64,000 bases of DNA. It comes from Pseudoalteromonas rubra (GTDB lineage Bacteria; Pseudomonadota; Gammaproteobacteria; Enterobacterales; Alteromonadaceae). The notes under the pieces were generated by a model that was given only the letters and a program-made list of their open reading frames with translations, was not told where the DNA came from and did no database searches. Below, piece after piece: positions 9,451 to 22,054 of this stretch; position 1 is the first letter of the stretch; the number at the start of each line of letters is the position of its first letter. The stretch is taken from contig NZ_CP013611.1 of NCBI RefSeq assembly GCF_001482385.1, positions 682,001 to 746,000 of the forward strand. The letters are read 5' to 3'. The translations under genes were made by a program, and so were the position numbers.

Positions 9451-9621
9451 TTAGGTTTTGTACATGTTGCGGTTATCAATGGCTTCTCGCCAACCCCCCA
9501 ACCATTCTGATCTGTGCTCTATTTGCTGATATGGACATAAATCTTTGGACCGACCCGCTAAACCTGCTTTGAATCCCTGGGCATGTGCTCTTTCTAAACG
9601 GTCTCTTTTCTGTCTCTTCAT
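9451..9621 (-). CDS. rmf: Ribosome modulation factor
   Basis: A 56-residue basic protein nearly identical in pattern to E. coli RMF: MKRQKRDRLERAH at the start, AGRSK followed by CPYQ, and the WLGGWREA core. RMF binds the 30S subunit in stationary phase and promotes 100S ribosome dimers (hibernation). I chose the ATG at 9621 because it matches the family N-terminus and has GAGG nine bases upstream; the ORF could extend five codons to 9636. It is monocistronic, with its own terminator and about 500 bp of AT-rich upstream DNA. Confidence 0.96.
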   Translation of the reverse strand: MKRQKRDRLERAHAQGFKAGLAGRSKDLCPYQQIEHRSEWLGGWREAIDNRNMYKT

Positions 9622-10097
9622 AGGTAAATTCCTCACCTTTCATATTTTTCGAGTTGCTTTCGTCTTAACGACATCCACATTTAATAAATAGTTAATAAAT
9701 TCGTAAATATCAATCCGTACGAAACACGACAGGGTCCTCTGTACGCTTTGATTCAGTGCTTCGCCGCAGGCTGCCTAGCAGCCGATAGCTCGAATTTCAT
9801 CTAACTACTAACATTTTTACTATTGCATATGGTTAAACAACGGCCGACTGTGAACGCGCTTTTTCGCCAGACACACGTCGACTAATTCAGGATTGGCCAA
9901 ACCTTCAAAAACAATAAATCATATATCGTTTTCACATGCAACAAGCGAACGATGACTAGCAAGTAACAAACATGGGGAAAGGGAAAATTAATGCAGCAAA
10001 CGAGAAAGCAAATTAAAAAACAATCTGACCAAGGTAAAATATTAGATTATTCATTAATAAATTGACGTAAAAAAACATTCATTAATTTGTAATAAAA
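9622..10097. other. AT-rich upstream region of rmf
   Basis: A 476-bp stretch with no ORF of interest. The part closest to rmf (9650-9720) is very AT-rich and likely holds the rmf promoter. A GC-richer block at about 9725-9800 could be part of a leader or small RNA, but I found no convincing hairpin-plus-T-run to delimit one. Confidence 0.4.
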
Positions 10098-10117
10098 AAG
10101 ACCGCTAGAATGCGGCC
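10092..10117 (-). terminator. serS operon terminator
   Basis: On the minus strand GGCCGC, a 6-nt loop and GCGGTC form a 6-bp stem with one G-T pair (10100-10117), followed by a run of six T (10094-10099). It ends the ftsK-lolA-rarA-crcB-serS transcript. Confidence 0.8.
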
Positions 10118-10139
10118 TTAGATCAACACGTTAAGCGCT

Positions 10140-11432
<1,293 letters not shown>

Positions 11433-11440
11433 TTATTCTT

Positions 11441-11827
11441 TTAACCTTTTTGCATGACTAAGCACAGGCCTATCCAGGCCATGAAAATACACATCACGAC
11501 ATTCAACACTATATTCAGTACCATTTTCATTATCTGGCCTTGCTGAAGTAACAGCAAAGAATCCATAGAAAAGGTAGAAAATGTCGTTAAAGCACCCAAG
11601 AAGCCAATCCCGACCAAACTTTTAGCCGGAGATACTTCAATGATCTGCTTATCAATTAATCCGTAGAGAATGCCCATCAACAGTGAACCCAGAATATTAA
11701 CGGTCAACGTACCAAAAGGGAATCCCTTACCCAAGAGTTTTAAGGTGATATCACTAATAAAAAAGCGCAGGCAGGCGCCAAATGCGCCACCGGTTGCAAT
11801 CATCAGGTAAGTTTTAATCAAATCCAT
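11441..11827 (-). CDS. crcB: Fluoride channel CrcB/Fluc
   Basis: A 128-residue, four-helix membrane protein of the Fluc/CrcB family, which forms dual-topology dimers that export fluoride. Family signatures are visible: [10 protein letters not shown] near the N-terminus, TLTVNILGS with the conserved Asn, and [13 protein letters not shown], which includes the Phe-box region. Its ATG shares one base with the TGA of rarA (TGATG), so it is translated by coupling within the ftsK-lolA-rarA-crcB-serS run. No fluoride riboswitch lies nearby, which fits expression as part of a housekeeping operon. Confidence 0.93.
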   Translation of the reverse strand: MDLIKTYLMIATGGAFGACLRFFISDITLKLLGKGFPFGTLTVNILGSLLMGILYGLIDKQIIEVSPAKSLVGIGFLGALTTFSTFSMDSLLLLQQGQIMKMVLNIVLNVVMCIFMAWIGLCLVMQKG

Positions 11828-13179
11828 CAGTGATTATCTTCGTCTTGATAGCGTTTCTGAACACTTTGTTCATTCAAAGAACGCAAGTAACGGAGTTTTT
11901 CGGAAATTTGTTTTTCTAACCCTCTGTCACAGGGCTCATAGTAGCGACGCTGCTGTATCTCCGCTGGAAAGTAACATTCACCGGCGGCAAACGCCCCCGG
12001 TTCATTGTGTGCATATCGATACTCCTCACCAAAGCCGAGTTCTTTCATCAGCTTGGTGGGTGCATTACGCAGGTGCTCTGGCACCGGGAAGTCAGGATCG
12101 CTGGCGGCATCCTGCTTAGCCTGATTGAACGCCATGTAGACGGCATTACTTTTAGCCGAACTGGCCAGATAAATCGTTGCCTGCGCTATGGCCCGCTCTC
12201 CTTCGCTGGGGCCAACCCGGTGATAAATATCCCAGGCATTCAACGCCACTTGCATGGCACGAGGATCGGCATTGCCTATGTCTTCGGTCGCAATTGCCAG
12301 TAACCGTCTGGCTACATAGAGTGGATCGCCACCACCGGCAAGGATCCGACAATACCAGTACAACGCGGCATCCGGGTCGCTGCCCCGCACAGATTTATGA
12401 AATGCCGAGATCAGGTCGTAATAAATATCGCCACCCTTATCGTATTTCGCAAGGTGCGACGGTAAGACTTGTTTTAGCACTGCTTCATCGATTAACACTT
12501 GCCCTTCACCATTGGCACCCAGATCAGTGGCTTGCTCAAGCAGATTGAGCGCTTTTCTGGCATCGCCATCCGCAGCACGAGACAATGCATCTATCACGGC
12601 ATCATCCAGTGTAATTTGCAGGCTTCCAAGCTCGCTGTCCTGCGCCAGTGCCTGACGCAATACCTGAGTAAGCTCGTCAAGGCTAAGCGGCTTTAGCGTA
12701 TAAACGCGCGCACGGGATAAAATCGCATTGTTCAGGGCAAATGAAGGGTTCTCAGTGGTCGCGCCGATAAAGATAAAAGTGCCGTCCTCGATATGTGGCA
12801 AGAAGGCATCCTGCTGTGACTTATTGAATCGATGAACTTCATCGACAAACAAAATCGTGCGAGTGCTACTTTGACTCAGACGATTCTTCGCATCGAGCAC
12901 TTGCTCACGGATCTCCTTCACACCTGCTGTAACCGCAGATAATTTGCACAGTTGTGCATTGGCATGGTGTGCGATGATCTCAGCAAGCGTGGTTTTACCC
13001 ACGCCGGGAGGCCCCCACAAAATCAAGCTATGGCAACGCCCCTGAGCAATGGCCCGACGCAACGGACTGTCAGCACCAAGAATATGACTTTGACCAATAT
13101 AGCCATCTAAGTTGGACGGGCGCATTCTCGCCGCCAAAGGCCTGACATCGGGCGCAAAATCAAAACCCAGGTTAGTCAC
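11827..13179 (-). CDS. rarA: Replication-associated recombination protein A (RarA/MgsA), AAA+ ATPase
   Basis: A 450-residue AAA+ ATPase related to clamp loaders (WRNIP1/Mgs1). The Walker A is GPPGVGKTT (about residue 55), Walker B is [10 protein letters not shown], and sensor 1 is in [11 protein letters not shown]. The C-terminal MgsA domain includes [20 protein letters not shown]. RarA acts at stalled replication forks. The start is GTG at 13177-13179, lying 8 nt inside the 3' end of lolA. The stop overlaps the crcB start. The protein has the usual family length. Confidence 0.95.
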   Translation of the reverse strand: MTNLGFDFAPDVRPLAARMRPSNLDGYIGQSHILGADSPLRRAIAQGRCHSLILWGPPGVGKTTLAEIIAHHANAQLCKLSAVTAGVKEIREQVLDAKNRLSQSSTRTILFVDEVHRFNKSQQDAFLPHIEDGTFIFIGATTENPSFALNNAILSRARVYTLKPLSLDELTQVLRQALAQDSELGSLQITLDDAVIDALSRAADGDARKALNLLEQATDLGANGEGQVLIDEAVLKQVLPSHLAKYDKGGDIYYDLISAFHKSVRGSDPDAALYWYCRILAGGGDPLYVARRLLAIATEDIGNADPRAMQVALNAWDIYHRVGPSEGERAIAQATIYLASSAKSNAVYMAFNQAKQDAASDPDFPVPEHLRNAPTKLMKELGFGEEYRYAHNEPGAFAAGECYFPAEIQQRRYYEPCDRGLEKQISEKLRYLRSLNEQSVQKRYQDEDNH

Positions 13180-13825
13180 TTTGTGTCTGGTCGTCGACGA
13201 CCACCCCTTCAGGGATCACAAACTTAAATTGGTCGGCATCCACCGGACCATTTATCTGCGCATCGCTGAACTTAAAGCTGGAAATCTGACCTGAAGAATC
13301 TGTGACGTTCAACTGGCCAATTTTCAGACCGCTGTCAGCAAACAAAACATCCAACCGCTCCACCTGAGCACCGGATTGAATAGGCTCGATACGATAGCCG
13401 CCAGAAATTTCTGACACCTGATACTTCTGCCATTGCTTTGGGTCTTGTGTCGTCAGCAACACAAATGGCGTTGTATCTATCAGACCAAGTGTATTAAGGA
13501 TAGTTGCTTGCTCAGCAAAGCTGTCAAAATAAACCGTACGAAGCCCATCTGAAACCAGCAAAGTTTCATCGGGCTCATTCTGTTGCCAGCGTATTTTAGC
13601 GGGATATTGCAGTACTATTTCACCCTTACCGGATTGGATAAGGTGTCCGTCCTGATCAATCACACTTTGCTCAAACTCGGCCCGGAAGCTCTCCAGTGCT
13701 TTTAACTTATCTTTCAAAGACTGTGCAGCAACACTCTCTGTTTGCGCTTCATTCGCTTGTGTTGCATATACTGCCGGATTAGCCCCGACTATACATAAAG
13801 CCAGAATAAGTGGTTGTAACTTCAT
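13172..13825 (-). CDS. lolA: Outer-membrane lipoprotein carrier protein LolA
   Basis: A 217-residue periplasmic chaperone that carries lipoproteins from LolCDE to LolB. It has an N-terminal Sec signal peptide (cleavage likely near VYATQA) and the LolA core with FRAEFEQ, then [21 protein letters not shown] followed by YFDSF. The C-terminal part has [19 protein letters not shown]. Its start overlaps the ftsK stop by one base (TAATG), and its stop lies inside rarA, so ftsK-lolA-rarA are tightly coupled. Confidence 0.95.
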   Translation of the reverse strand: MKLQPLILALCIVGANPAVYATQANEAQTESVAAQSLKDKLKALESFRAEFEQSVIDQDGHLIQSGKGEIVLQYPAKIRWQQNEPDETLLVSDGLRTVYFDSFAEQATILNTLGLIDTTPFVLLTTQDPKQWQKYQVSEISGGYRIEPIQSGAQVERLDVLFADSGLKIGQLNVTDSSGQISSFKFSDAQINGPVDADQFKFVIPEGVVVDDQTQSD

Positions 13826-16494
13826 TAATTCGCTCCACCTTTAGGCACCAGTACTTCTCTGGCACCATTGTGCCCTGGCGCACTCACGACGCCGGACATT
13901 TCCATTTGTTCAACCAGGCGAGCCGCGCGGTTATAACCTACGCGTAACTTACGCTGAACGCTAGACACAGAAACCTTACCAGTTTCAATGACAAACGCCA
14001 CAGCTTCATCGTAGAGTGGATCTGACTCCTCGTCTTCCCCCTCACTTGCCTCACCTGGCAGTAAAATATCTTCTGTGGCTTCACCACACAATATGTCATC
14101 GATATAGTTGGGTTTACCACGGACTTTCCAGTCACTGACGACCGCATGCACCTCATGATCATCAACAAATGCGCCATGAACACGTATCGGTACACTGGTG
14201 CCTGGTGGTAGATACAACATGTCACCCATACCCAACAGGTTTTCAGCACCTTGTTGGTCCAGTATGGTACGCGAGTCGATTTTACTCGATACCTGGAACG
14301 CCATTCGGGTTGGAATATTGGCCTTGATCAGGCCAGTAATCACATCCACCGAAGGGCGCTGCGTCGCTAGCACAAGGTGGATCCCTGCTGCACGCGCTTT
14401 TTGCGCGATACGGGCAATTAACTCTTCCACTTTTTTGCCCACAATCATCATCATGTCGGCAAATTCATCGATCACAACAACAATACTCGGCAGCTTATCC
14501 AGCTCTTCGGGTTCGTCTGCCATGCCGTCCGTGTCTTTGAACAAGGGATCCAGAATTGGATAGCCGGCTTCTTTTGCATCCAGGATCTTCTGGTTGTAGC
14601 CCTTCAGATTTCGTACGCCAAGCGCTGACATCAGCTTGTAACGACGTTCCATTTCGCCCACACACCAACGCAACGCATTGGCTGCTTCTTTCATGTCCGT
14701 GACCACTTCACACAATAAATGCGGAATGCCCTCATACACCGATAATTCAAGCATTTTAGGGTCAATCATAATCATGCGTACGTCTTCAGGTGGCGATTTG
14801 TACAACAAGCTTAAGATCATAACATTAACGCCGACTGACTTACCTGATCCAGTTGTACCGGCGACAAGTAAGTGAGGCATTTTGGCCAAATCGGCCACCA
14901 CCGGCTGCCCGGCAATGTCTTTGCCCAGTACCATCGTCAGTGGCGAAGCATTCTGCTCAAACTTAGGGGCGTTTATCACCTCTGATAAACGCACGATTTC
15001 TCGATTTTTATTTGGTAGTTCCAGACCCACAAAAGTCTTGCCCGGAATAACTTCAACCACACGCACACTAACAGCTGACAGAGAACGCGCCAAATCTTTT
15101 GCAAGGCCTGTGATCTTAGCGACTTTAATCCCTGGCGCCAGATCCAGCTCAAAGCGCGTAACAACCGGGCCCGGATAAACCCCCATAACCTTAGCCTGAA
15201 TATTGAAATCCAATAGTTTTGACTCAACTAGACGAGATACTGCTTCGAGCTCTTCTTCGGAGATCGGGTTTTTCGCTTTATCTGGTCTGTCTAACAAATC
15301 GAGTGACGGCAAAGGATCTTTCGGAGGTTCAGCTTCCAATAAAGCTTCAAATTGCTCTTTGGCGCTTGGTGGTGGCTGATAACCCGATGTAGGCTTTTCT
15401 TTAGGTTTTAATGGCCGTGCGGGTGATACCACTTTGGTTTCAACGGGCGCAGGTGTATCGTCCAGTGCATTCAGCGCCGCTACCGTATCAAACGCTTCAT
15501 CGTCGACCGCAGAGAAATTGATTTCCTGCTCAAGAATGTCATCCAGTTCATCGAACACACTGGGTGCTACGGCGATGTCATCGTCATTAGCCAGCGCTAA
15601 ATCGCTTGCCTCAGAGTGACGTATCTCAGGCTCAGGCAAAGACGCAGGTTTTGCGCCAAACAACTTATCTTTCAGCTTTTGGGGCTTACTCTTGTTGGAC
15701 TGTTGTAGGGCATCCGAAACATGCTCGACCGTATCAGACGTTGTGGCCTCAACCCCATCTTCAATGATATGCTCAATGGGTTCGACTTCAACTTGCGCAG
15801 CTGCTTGATTGTGCTCTGTACTTTCGACCGGCGCAGCATCGTTCAGCAGATCAGCGTCTTTGCTATCTTCATTACCATCATTTAGTGTGACAGCTGCCTT
15901 GGGTTCGCTACGATGTTTTATTTTGGCGAAACACCATTTACAGAATGCAACTACTTTCTCGCCAATATAGTCGACAAATTCAACCCAGGATACCCCTGTC
16001 AACAGTGTCAGGCCCGCAAAGAAAAAGCATAATAATAAGATTGTGGTTCCTGTAAAGTTAAATGCAGGCATCATGGCACTGGCGACCACATCCCCCACTA
16101 CCCCACCGGAAGAAAAGCTATAAATATCGTCAAAATTGATGCTGCTGATGGCGCTAGCTGATGTGATAAACAAAGTTCCGCCTATCAGTCTCAGTCCCAA
16201 AGTTGTGTAGTCTAGCTGCAGTAGTTTGTGTGGTTTTTTGAACAACAGATAGCCAAACAACTGAATGACTGCCGGCACTAAAAATGCCAGCCAGCCAAAA
16301 CTGAGTAATAAAATATCAGCAACCCAGGCACCAGCTGCACCTGTGATATTGTTTACCTTGATAAACTCGCCTGTTTGCGTCCAGGCTGGGTCTGCCGGGT
16401 CAAAACTGATAAGTGCGCACAGCGTAAATATCGCTGCCGCGGTGCTGACGATCAGGCCAGTCTCCAGCAGGCGCTGAATACCATTTAAGCGCAT
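13825..16494 (-). CDS. ftsK: DNA translocase FtsK
   Basis: An 889-residue septal DNA pump for chromosome dimer resolution and terminus segregation. The N-terminus has four to five transmembrane helices (to about residue 190), followed by a low-complexity acidic/proline linker (about 195-410) and then the RecA-like motor with Walker A GTTGSGKS and Walker B in [12 protein letters not shown]. The C-terminal winged-helix gamma domain ([22 protein letters not shown]) binds KOPS sequences and activates XerD. The linker is much shorter than in E. coli FtsK (1329 aa). I chose ATG 16494; the ORF runs to 16575 but that extension would overlap lrp. Confidence 0.95.
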   Translation of the reverse strand: MRLNGIQRLLETGLIVSTAAAIFTLCALISFDPADPAWTQTGEFIKVNNITGAAGAWVADILLLSFGWLAFLVPAVIQLFGYLLFKKPHKLLQLDYTTLGLRLIGGTLFITSASAISSINFDDIYSFSSGGVVGDVVASAMMPAFNFTGTTILLLCFFFAGLTLLTGVSWVEFVDYIGEKVVAFCKWCFAKIKHRSEPKAAVTLNDGNEDSKDADLLNDAAPVESTEHNQAAAQVEVEPIEHIIEDGVEATTSDTVEHVSDALQQSNKSKPQKLKDKLFGAKPASLPEPEIRHSEASDLALANDDDIAVAPSVFDELDDILEQEINFSAVDDEAFDTVAALNALDDTPAPVETKVVSPARPLKPKEKPTSGYQPPPSAKEQFEALLEAEPPKDPLPSLDLLDRPDKAKNPISEEELEAVSRLVESKLLDFNIQAKVMGVYPGPVVTRFELDLAPGIKVAKITGLAKDLARSLSAVSVRVVEVIPGKTFVGLELPNKNREIVRLSEVINAPKFEQNASPLTMVLGKDIAGQPVVADLAKMPHLLVAGTTGSGKSVGVNVMILSLLYKSPPEDVRMIMIDPKMLELSVYEGIPHLLCEVVTDMKEAANALRWCVGEMERRYKLMSALGVRNLKGYNQKILDAKEAGYPILDPLFKDTDGMADEPEELDKLPSIVVVIDEFADMMMIVGKKVEELIARIAQKARAAGIHLVLATQRPSVDVITGLIKANIPTRMAFQVSSKIDSRTILDQQGAENLLGMGDMLYLPPGTSVPIRVHGAFVDDHEVHAVVSDWKVRGKPNYIDDILCGEATEDILLPGEASEGEDEESDPLYDEAVAFVIETGKVSVSSVQRKLRVGYNRAARLVEQMEMSGVVSAPGHNGAREVLVPKGGAN

Positions 16495-16562
16495 TATGTA
16501 ATACCTAAATACTGTTTCGTTAATTCTAACATGACTTTTTGCACACCTTAGCAAGAATTTCC

Positions 16563-17042
16563 CTAGGGTGCACAAGGTTTTATCACTTCGCCTTGCTCCC
16601 CTTTTACTTCTTCCATTACAACATAGGTACGACTTTCACTAATGCTGGGTAATTTTAAAAGTATCTCACCTAAAACGCCGCGATACTCAGACATATCCGT
16701 TACCCGGGTTTTTAACAGGTAGTCAAAGTTACCTGACACAAGGTGACATTCGATAATTTCATCATGTTGCTTTACAGCCTGATTAAACTGATCGAATACA
16801 TCAGGCGAATTTTTATTGACGGTGACCTCAACGAATACCAACAAGCCCTGACCCAGTTTCACCGGGTCAACAACGGCCTTATATCCTTTTATATAGCCTT
16901 CGCGTTCAAGTTTTTTTACCCGCTCCAGACAAGGCGTAGCGCTCAGCCCTATTCGTCTGGCTAATTCTACATTAGAAATTCGTCCGTCTTTTTGCAGTTC
17001 AACTAAAATCTTTCTATCGGTTCTGTCTAACTGAGTATGCAT
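16563..17042 (-). CDS. lrp: Leucine-responsive regulatory protein (Lrp)
   Basis: A 159-residue Lrp/AsnC transcription factor. The N-terminal helix-turn-helix spans [32 protein letters not shown]. The C-terminal RAM domain (about residues 65-150) binds amino acids, with [18 protein letters not shown] typical of true Lrp. It is divergent from ald across 138 bp; Lrp-type proteins commonly activate alanine dehydrogenase genes, so this intergenic region probably contains its sites. It lies upstream of ftsK, as in many gammaproteobacteria. Confidence 0.94.
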   Translation of the reverse strand: MHTQLDRTDRKILVELQKDGRISNVELARRIGLSATPCLERVKKLEREGYIKGYKAVVDPVKLGQGLLVFVEVTVNKNSPDVFDQFNQAVKQHDEIIECHLVSGNFDYLLKTRVTDMSEYRGVLGEILLKLPSISESRTYVVMEEVKGEQGEVIKPCAP

Positions 17043-17180
17043 GATAAGTTTTATATCCTGAATATTTACTTAATACAGTATTATCAACTAATCATTATAC
17101 TAAAAAAGGTAGGACATACTAGCAAACCATATCTATAATGGTCGAAAATTTTACCCCGTTCTTAATTGAGGCGAATTGTT

Positions 17181-18302
17181 ATGATTATTGGTGTACCTAA
17201 AGAGATAAAAAACCACGAGTACCGTGTTGGTATGGTTCCAGCGAGTGTTCGTGAACTGATTAATCACGGCCACCAGGTAATAGTTGAAACAAATGCAGGT
17301 ATCGGCATTGGTTTCACTGACGAAGATTATGTTCAGGTTGGTGCAGAAATCCGTGACACAGCGGCACAGGTTTTCGAGCAAGCTGACATGATCGTTAAAG
17401 TAAAAGAGCCACAGGCTGTTGAGCGCGCAATGCTACGTGAAGACCAAATTCTATTCACTTACTTGCACCTTGCACCTGATTTGCCTCAGACAGAAGATCT
17501 GGTTAAGAGCGGCGCAATCTGTATCGCATACGAAACGGTTACTGACAACCGTGGTGGTTTACCATTATTAGCACCTATGTCAGAAGTTGCTGGTCGTATG
17601 TCAATCCAGGCAGGTGCGCAGGCACTTGAAAAGTCAAACCTGGGTCGCGGCATGCTATTAGGTGGCGTACCAGGTGTTGAACCAGCGAAAGTTGTTGTGA
17701 TCGGTGGTGGTATGGTTGGCCGTAACGCAGCACAAATGGCTGTTGGTATGGGTGCTGACGTAACAATCCTTGATCGTAACATCGACGTTCTGCGTAGCCT
17801 AAACGCACAGTTTGGCAGCCAGGCTAAAGTTATCTACTCAACAGTTGATGCGCTAGAGAAGCACGTTGTTGAAGCCGACCTAGTGATCGGTGGTGTTCTA
17901 ATTCCAGGCGCAGCTGCTCCTAAATTAGTTACAGCTGAGCACATCAAAGCAATGAAGCCTGGTGCAGCAATCGTTGACGTTGCTATCGACCAGGGTGGTT
18001 GTATCGCAACTTCTAAAGCAACAACACACGCAGAACCAACTTACATCGTTGACGATGTTGTTCACTATTGTGTAGCAAACATGCCAGGCGCAGTACCACG
18101 CACTTCTACGTTTGCTTTGAACAACGCAACACTGCCTTACATCATCAAGCTTGCAAACCAGGGCTACAAAGAGGCGCTATTGTCTGACGAGCACTTCCTG
18201 AATGGTCTGAACGTTATTAAGGGTCAGATCACATGTAAAGAAGTCGCTGAAGGCTTTAATATGGAATACGTTGAAGCACGTGCAGCGCTTGCCAACGCAT
18301 AA
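17181..18302 (+). CDS. ald: Alanine dehydrogenase
   Basis: A 373-residue NAD-dependent enzyme that interconverts L-alanine and pyruvate plus ammonia. The N-terminal catalytic domain has IGVPKEIKNHEYRVGMVP, and the substrate region follows. The Rossmann fold shows VVVIGGGMVGRNAAQMA, and the later IVDVAIDQGGC block is typical of the family. The start ATG 17181 matches family N-termini and has GAGGCG upstream; the in-frame TTG at 17166 is unlikely. It is divergent from lrp and followed by a strong terminator. Codon use is strongly biased, which suggests high expression. Confidence 0.96.
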   Translation: MIIGVPKEIKNHEYRVGMVPASVRELINHGHQVIVETNAGIGIGFTDEDYVQVGAEIRDTAAQVFEQADMIVKVKEPQAVERAMLREDQILFTYLHLAPDLPQTEDLVKSGAICIAYETVTDNRGGLPLLAPMSEVAGRMSIQAGAQALEKSNLGRGMLLGGVPGVEPAKVVVIGGGMVGRNAAQMAVGMGADVTILDRNIDVLRSLNAQFGSQAKVIYSTVDALEKHVVEADLVIGGVLIPGAAAPKLVTAEHIKAMKPGAAIVDVAIDQGGCIATSKATTHAEPTYIVDDVVHYCVANMPGAVPRTSTFALNNATLPYIIKLANQGYKEALLSDEHFLNGLNVIKGQITCKEVAEGFNMEYVEARAALANA

Positions 18303-18321
18303 TTAAACACTTGGTGTTTAC

Positions 18322-18356
18322 AAAGCCTCGCTTATGCGGGGCTTTTTGCTTTTTTT
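18322..18356 (+). terminator. ald terminator
   Basis: AAAGCCTCGC (18322-18331) pairs with GCGGGGCTTT (18336-18345), with one G-T pair, and T-rich sequence follows to 18356. Strong Rho-independent terminator. A small palindrome (AACACTTGGTGTT) lies just upstream. Confidence 0.85.
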
Positions 18357-18438
18357 ACTCCAGGTGCGAAGAGAGTTGCCTGTACCGCTTTTTATTGTCT
18401 ATCTTTTTATAATAGTCAGGTAGTAAAGGTAGCGTTAC

Positions 18439-19275
18439 ATGGCCATATCTCTCACCCAGCAAGAAAAACTCATTTTAAAAACGGTCAATATTCCTCCAAG
18501 ACCACAAGCACTGTTGCAGTTTTCAGAAGAAGCTAAGCTCCAGGAACCCAACATCACCAAAATTTCAGATATATTACAAAGCGATGTGGCGATCAGTGCT
18601 GCTATTTTACAGGTGGTGAATTCAGCCGCCTTTCGTCGCAGCCGCGAAATTGACTCCATTGAACAAGCTGTCATGGTCCTGGGTTTAAAGCGGCTCATTC
18701 CGTTAGTTAAAGCTGTGGCTTTAAAGTCCTCGGTTGATTTACCTGCTGCACTAAGTGATTTCTGGGAAACGCAATCCGATATTGGTCAACATGCTTCTGC
18801 CATTTGTAACCGCCTTAACCGGCCTGCACTGGCAAATCACGCGTACATGCTTGGTTTATTCCATGGTGTTGGGATCCCCATTTTATGCCAGCACTTTGAT
18901 GACTATCAGAACGTGCTGGATAAAGCACAGACAGACGGCTGGACCGAAGCCAGTCAATTTGAGTTTGCCCAGTATCACACCAGCCATGGCACCATAGGTG
19001 CGTTGCTCGCTCAACAGTGGCGCCTGCCAAAAATCGTGATTAACGTTATTTACTACCAACATGACGTAGACGGTATACTCACGTCCGGGGAGTTGGATAG
19101 CATTGGTAATGACCTGCTGTCTATTTTAAAAATCGCCCGCCATAAATCCTATTTAGCAACAACCCCAGTAAGTGAACAGAATCCGGAGTGGCAAGTGATC
19201 AAAGACGATGTCATGGATTATCTGGATATTTCTGACGAAGAGCTCGACGAGTTGTGGGGTGAATCATCAGAGTAG
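18439..19275 (+). CDS. HDOD domain protein
   Basis: A 278-residue cytoplasmic protein made of one HDOD domain. Recognisable segments are IPPRPQALLQFSEEA, SDILQSDVAISAAILQVVNSAAF (helical core) and SIEQAVMVLGLKRLIPLV. HDOD proteins are HD-related signalling scaffolds, often tied to second messengers or chemotaxis, but no biochemical role can be assigned. The ending is unusually acidic (SDEELDELWGESSE). It stands just upstream of a chemoreceptor gene, though 171 bp separates them and no operon is evident. Confidence 0.85.
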   Translation: MAISLTQQEKLILKTVNIPPRPQALLQFSEEAKLQEPNITKISDILQSDVAISAAILQVVNSAAFRRSREIDSIEQAVMVLGLKRLIPLVKAVALKSSVDLPAALSDFWETQSDIGQHASAICNRLNRPALANHAYMLGLFHGVGIPILCQHFDDYQNVLDKAQTDGWTEASQFEFAQYHTSHGTIGALLAQQWRLPKIVINVIYYQHDVDGILTSGELDSIGNDLLSILKIARHKSYLATTPVSEQNPEWQVIKDDVMDYLDISDEELDELWGESSE

Positions 19276-19446
19276 AGATAATCCACAGCCAGCACCTACA
19301 AATAGGCACACGATAGGCCAAGATAATTAACCACAGCAGATCTGTTGCGGATCCGCTCAAAACTAATAAAAACTGCATTTAAATGCCTAAATAATTGAAA
19401 GTTTCCCTCAATGATTTACCTTTATAAAGGGAAGCAGTTAGGAGAT

Positions 19447-21321
19447 ATGCCTGTGAAGTTCAAATTTAAGGTAATAGCCGTTTCAGCCTCAGTGCTCTTT
19501 CTGGCCCTGTTATTACTATCACTTAAACAGTATTTTTTACTGAAAGATAATTTACAACAACAAGTCAATGATAGTGTAGGAGAAATCATTCAGGGGATCA
19601 GTAACACTGTGACCTCGCAGATGCAAGGTGCCATTAATTTGGCGGTACTGACCACCGGGCTGGTGGAACAAAGCGATTCACTTAAACAAGCCCTGCCCTT
19701 GATCTCGCAACCAAAATTAAAAGAAACATTTCTGTTGATTGGCTATGGTGAAGATGCTACCGGAAACTATGTTGCAAGCGATCCAGGGTGGGATCCAGGA
19801 CCAACCTGGGATCCTCGAGTGCGTCCATGGTTTGCCGGTGCTAAACAGGCTAATCAACTGATTGTGACTGCACCTTATGCCGATTCAGTGAGTAAAGAAA
19901 TTGTGGTATCTGTCGGCACACCCGTTAAAAAAGGCAGCCGCTTCCATGGCGCTATCTTCTTTGATGTCAGTCTCGCCAAACTCGGTAATATGATCAATTC
20001 TTTTGAACTATTTGACTCCGGCTTTGCGTTTATGGTGAGTAAAGATGGCACCATTATTTCGCACCCGGATACCAAGTTAAATGGCCAGCAAGCAAGTAAA
20101 TTTTTAGGTCGGACCCAGGTGTCTCAAACAGTGCAAGAAATCAGTATGAATAACCGCACCTATTTGATCACCTTTAAGGACGTCGAAGGTTTGGACTGGT
20201 ATGTGGGTGTCGCACTCGAAAAAGACAAGGTATTTGCTGCTGTCAATACGATGGCTCAGGATGCCACTTTGTTCTCACTCATCGCGGTAATTGCAGCCAT
20301 TGTTGTATTATCCTTGGTTATTAACTTGCTTCTTAAGCCCCTTGAAGACATCAATGTTGCGATGGCTAACATTGCCCAGGGGCACGCTGATTTGACAGTT
20401 CGCCTTGAGGCCTCTAACGAGCCCGAGTTTGCATCACTGGCTGAAAACTTCAACCGCTTTACTTCCCGGCTGCAAACGCTCATTGCCGATATTCAGCAGC
20501 TTGGACACGAGGTATTGGAAGATGCCCGACAAACTTCGACAGGGGCCAATCAGGCCACCATGGCCATAGAGCAGCAGCTTAACGCACTCAATACTTTAAC
20601 GACTGCCACAGCGAACATGTCAAGCACAGAACAACAAGTTGCAAACACAGCACAACAGGCAGCCGACGCTATTCAAAACACCGACAACCTCGCCAGCAAC
20701 GGAGAAACCATAGTGGCAGAATCAACCGACGCCATTACGGATTTATCGGCACAAATCAAACGCGCTGTGGATGTTGTCGCTGAACTCGAAGTATCGTCTT
20801 CAGGCATAGAGCAGATATTATCCGTCATCAATGGGATTGCCGAGCAAACCAACTTGTTAGCGCTCAACGCTGCAATTGAAGCCGCACGGGCTGGCGAATC
20901 TGGTCGTGGTTTTGCGGTGGTTGCCGACGAAGTAAGAACCCTGGCACAACGCACACAAGAAGCAACAACCGAAATCAAAGCCATGATAGATCAGCTGCAA
21001 AGCGGTGCTCAAAGTGCGGTTGGTGTTATGAACCAAAGTCAGACCATAGTTGAAAAATCGGTCAGCAAAGCCAATGACACCCGGGAAGCACTGGACGCTA
21101 TTCGTCAGTCTATTGCCAGCATTGTCGATTTAAATGTCAGTATCGCTAATATGATCAGCGAGCAGAAACACGTAGTAGAAGAAGTCAATAACAATGCTTC
21201 TCAAATCCGTAACCTGTCTGACACTGTGTTTGATGAAGCCAAAGCAGTTGATCACACAATGCAGTCTCAGGTAGAAAAAATTGCTAAGCAGGAAAATATG
21301 TTAGAACAGTTCAGAGTGTAA
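19447..21321 (+). CDS. Methyl-accepting chemotaxis protein, dCache-type
   Basis: A 624-residue chemoreceptor. A first transmembrane helix (about residues 8-28) precedes a periplasmic dCache-like sensor of about 250 residues with DPRVRPWF and [12 protein letters not shown] motifs. A second helix (about 275-297), a HAMP domain and a long MCP signalling coiled coil follow, with the hairpin tip [19 protein letters not shown] and [16 protein letters not shown]. The start ATG 19447 has TTAGGAG just upstream; an in-frame ATG at 19411 lacks this. The dCache motifs suggest amino-acid or organic-acid sensing. The C-terminus has no CheR-binding pentapeptide. Confidence 0.93.
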   Translation: MPVKFKFKVIAVSASVLFLALLLLSLKQYFLLKDNLQQQVNDSVGEIIQGISNTVTSQMQGAINLAVLTTGLVEQSDSLKQALPLISQPKLKETFLLIGYGEDATGNYVASDPGWDPGPTWDPRVRPWFAGAKQANQLIVTAPYADSVSKEIVVSVGTPVKKGSRFHGAIFFDVSLAKLGNMINSFELFDSGFAFMVSKDGTIISHPDTKLNGQQASKFLGRTQVSQTVQEISMNNRTYLITFKDVEGLDWYVGVALEKDKVFAAVNTMAQDATLFSLIAVIAAIVVLSLVINLLLKPLEDINVAMANIAQGHADLTVRLEASNEPEFASLAENFNRFTSRLQTLIADIQQLGHEVLEDARQTSTGANQATMAIEQQLNALNTLTTATANMSSTEQQVANTAQQAADAIQNTDNLASNGETIVAESTDAITDLSAQIKRAVDVVAELEVSSSGIEQILSVINGIAEQTNLLALNAAIEAARAGESGRGFAVVADEVRTLAQRTQEATTEIKAMIDQLQSGAQSAVGVMNQSQTIVEKSVSKANDTREALDAIRQSIASIVDLNVSIANMISEQKHVVEEVNNNASQIRNLSDTVFDEAKAVDHTMQSQVEKIAKQENMLEQFRV

Positions 21322-21339
21322 ACTTGCCACTGATGTAAC

Positions 21340-21368
21340 ACTAGCGAGTGAGGTTAAAACTCGCTAGT
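21340..21368. repeat. Perfect 10-bp inverted repeat after the MCP gene
   Basis: ACTAGCGAGT at 21340-21349 and its complement at 21359-21368 with a 9-nt spacer. No T-run follows, so it could be a Rho-assisted terminator, an mRNA-stabilising hairpin or a protein site. Confidence 0.5.
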
Positions 21369-21406
21369 ATATGGATATAAAGACAGTATAAGTAGCAATT
21401 CGGCAC

Positions 21407-22000
21407 ATGCATAGCGACCTTAAAGACACTTTCGAGCAATATTTTCAGATTGCCGAATCTAACCAGATTAACCTGTACCCTGTTGACGCCAACATGGTGC
21501 CCAAAAGTCAGGCTCAACTAGAAGCTGCCATTCCGCCTCTGTTCAGACTCGCAAACGAAATTAATGAACTGGACCTAAACGCGCTTAGACCACTGCGAAA
21601 CCTGGGTGATGTCGCCAGCGATCTGGCTGCGTATCTGCAAGCACAGTCACGTAAAATCGACCTGATCATGAGTCATATTCTGGCCACGGAACAACCTGAA
21701 GATGAACTACTCAGATGTGACAGTTATGGTGGTGGTGGCATCATAGCCACACTAGAACAAGACTACGACCTTGGCCAGAATTTCAGAACCAAAGTATTCT
21801 TACAACATGAAGCCAGCGCCATATTTTGTTATGCCCGGGTGATTGACAAAGAAGCGCTTGATTCGGGCTTTCGTTATACCCTGGCCTTCACTCAAATTCG
21901 CGATAACGATCAGGAACTGTTGGTTCGCGCCAGCTTGCATGCCCAAACCCGGCAGCTAAAAAAGCGTCAGTCACCTGACGAAAATGAACAAAATAGCTGA
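21407..22000 (+). CDS. PilZ-like protein, uncertain
   Basis: A 197-residue cytoplasmic protein. The first half is helical (about residues 1-95) and the second half is predicted beta-rich, with RCDSYGGGG near residue 105 resembling the second c-di-GMP-binding motif of PilZ domains (D/N-x-S-x-x-G). The upstream RxxxR motif is replaced or diverged. I therefore call it PilZ-like with reservation; it may be a non-binding PilZ protein. The stop codon lies inside a perfect hairpin (21997-22015). It precedes aguA by 54 bp and could be co-transcribed. Confidence 0.5.
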   Translation: MHSDLKDTFEQYFQIAESNQINLYPVDANMVPKSQAQLEAAIPPLFRLANEINELDLNALRPLRNLGDVASDLAAYLQAQSRKIDLIMSHILATEQPEDELLRCDSYGGGGIIATLEQDYDLGQNFRTKVFLQHEASAIFCYARVIDKEALDSGFRYTLAFTQIRDNDQELLVRASLHAQTRQLKKRQSPDENEQNS

Positions 22001-22015
22001 CAGCTAAGCTGTCAG
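21997..22015 (+). repeat. Hairpin overlapping a stop codon
   Basis: CTGACAGC (21997-22004) and GCTGTCAG (22008-22015) form an 8-bp stem with a 3-nt loop. The arm contains the TGA of the PilZ-like gene. It may attenuate read-through into aguA. Confidence 0.5.
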
Positions 22016-22054
22016 TGCTAAACTAGTCGTCTACTATTTTTGATTGATTACACC

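Noticed and set aside
16495..16575. 27-codon N-terminal extension of FtsK
   Set aside because: It overlaps lrp and is not hydrophobic; FtsK family members begin at the MRLNG position.
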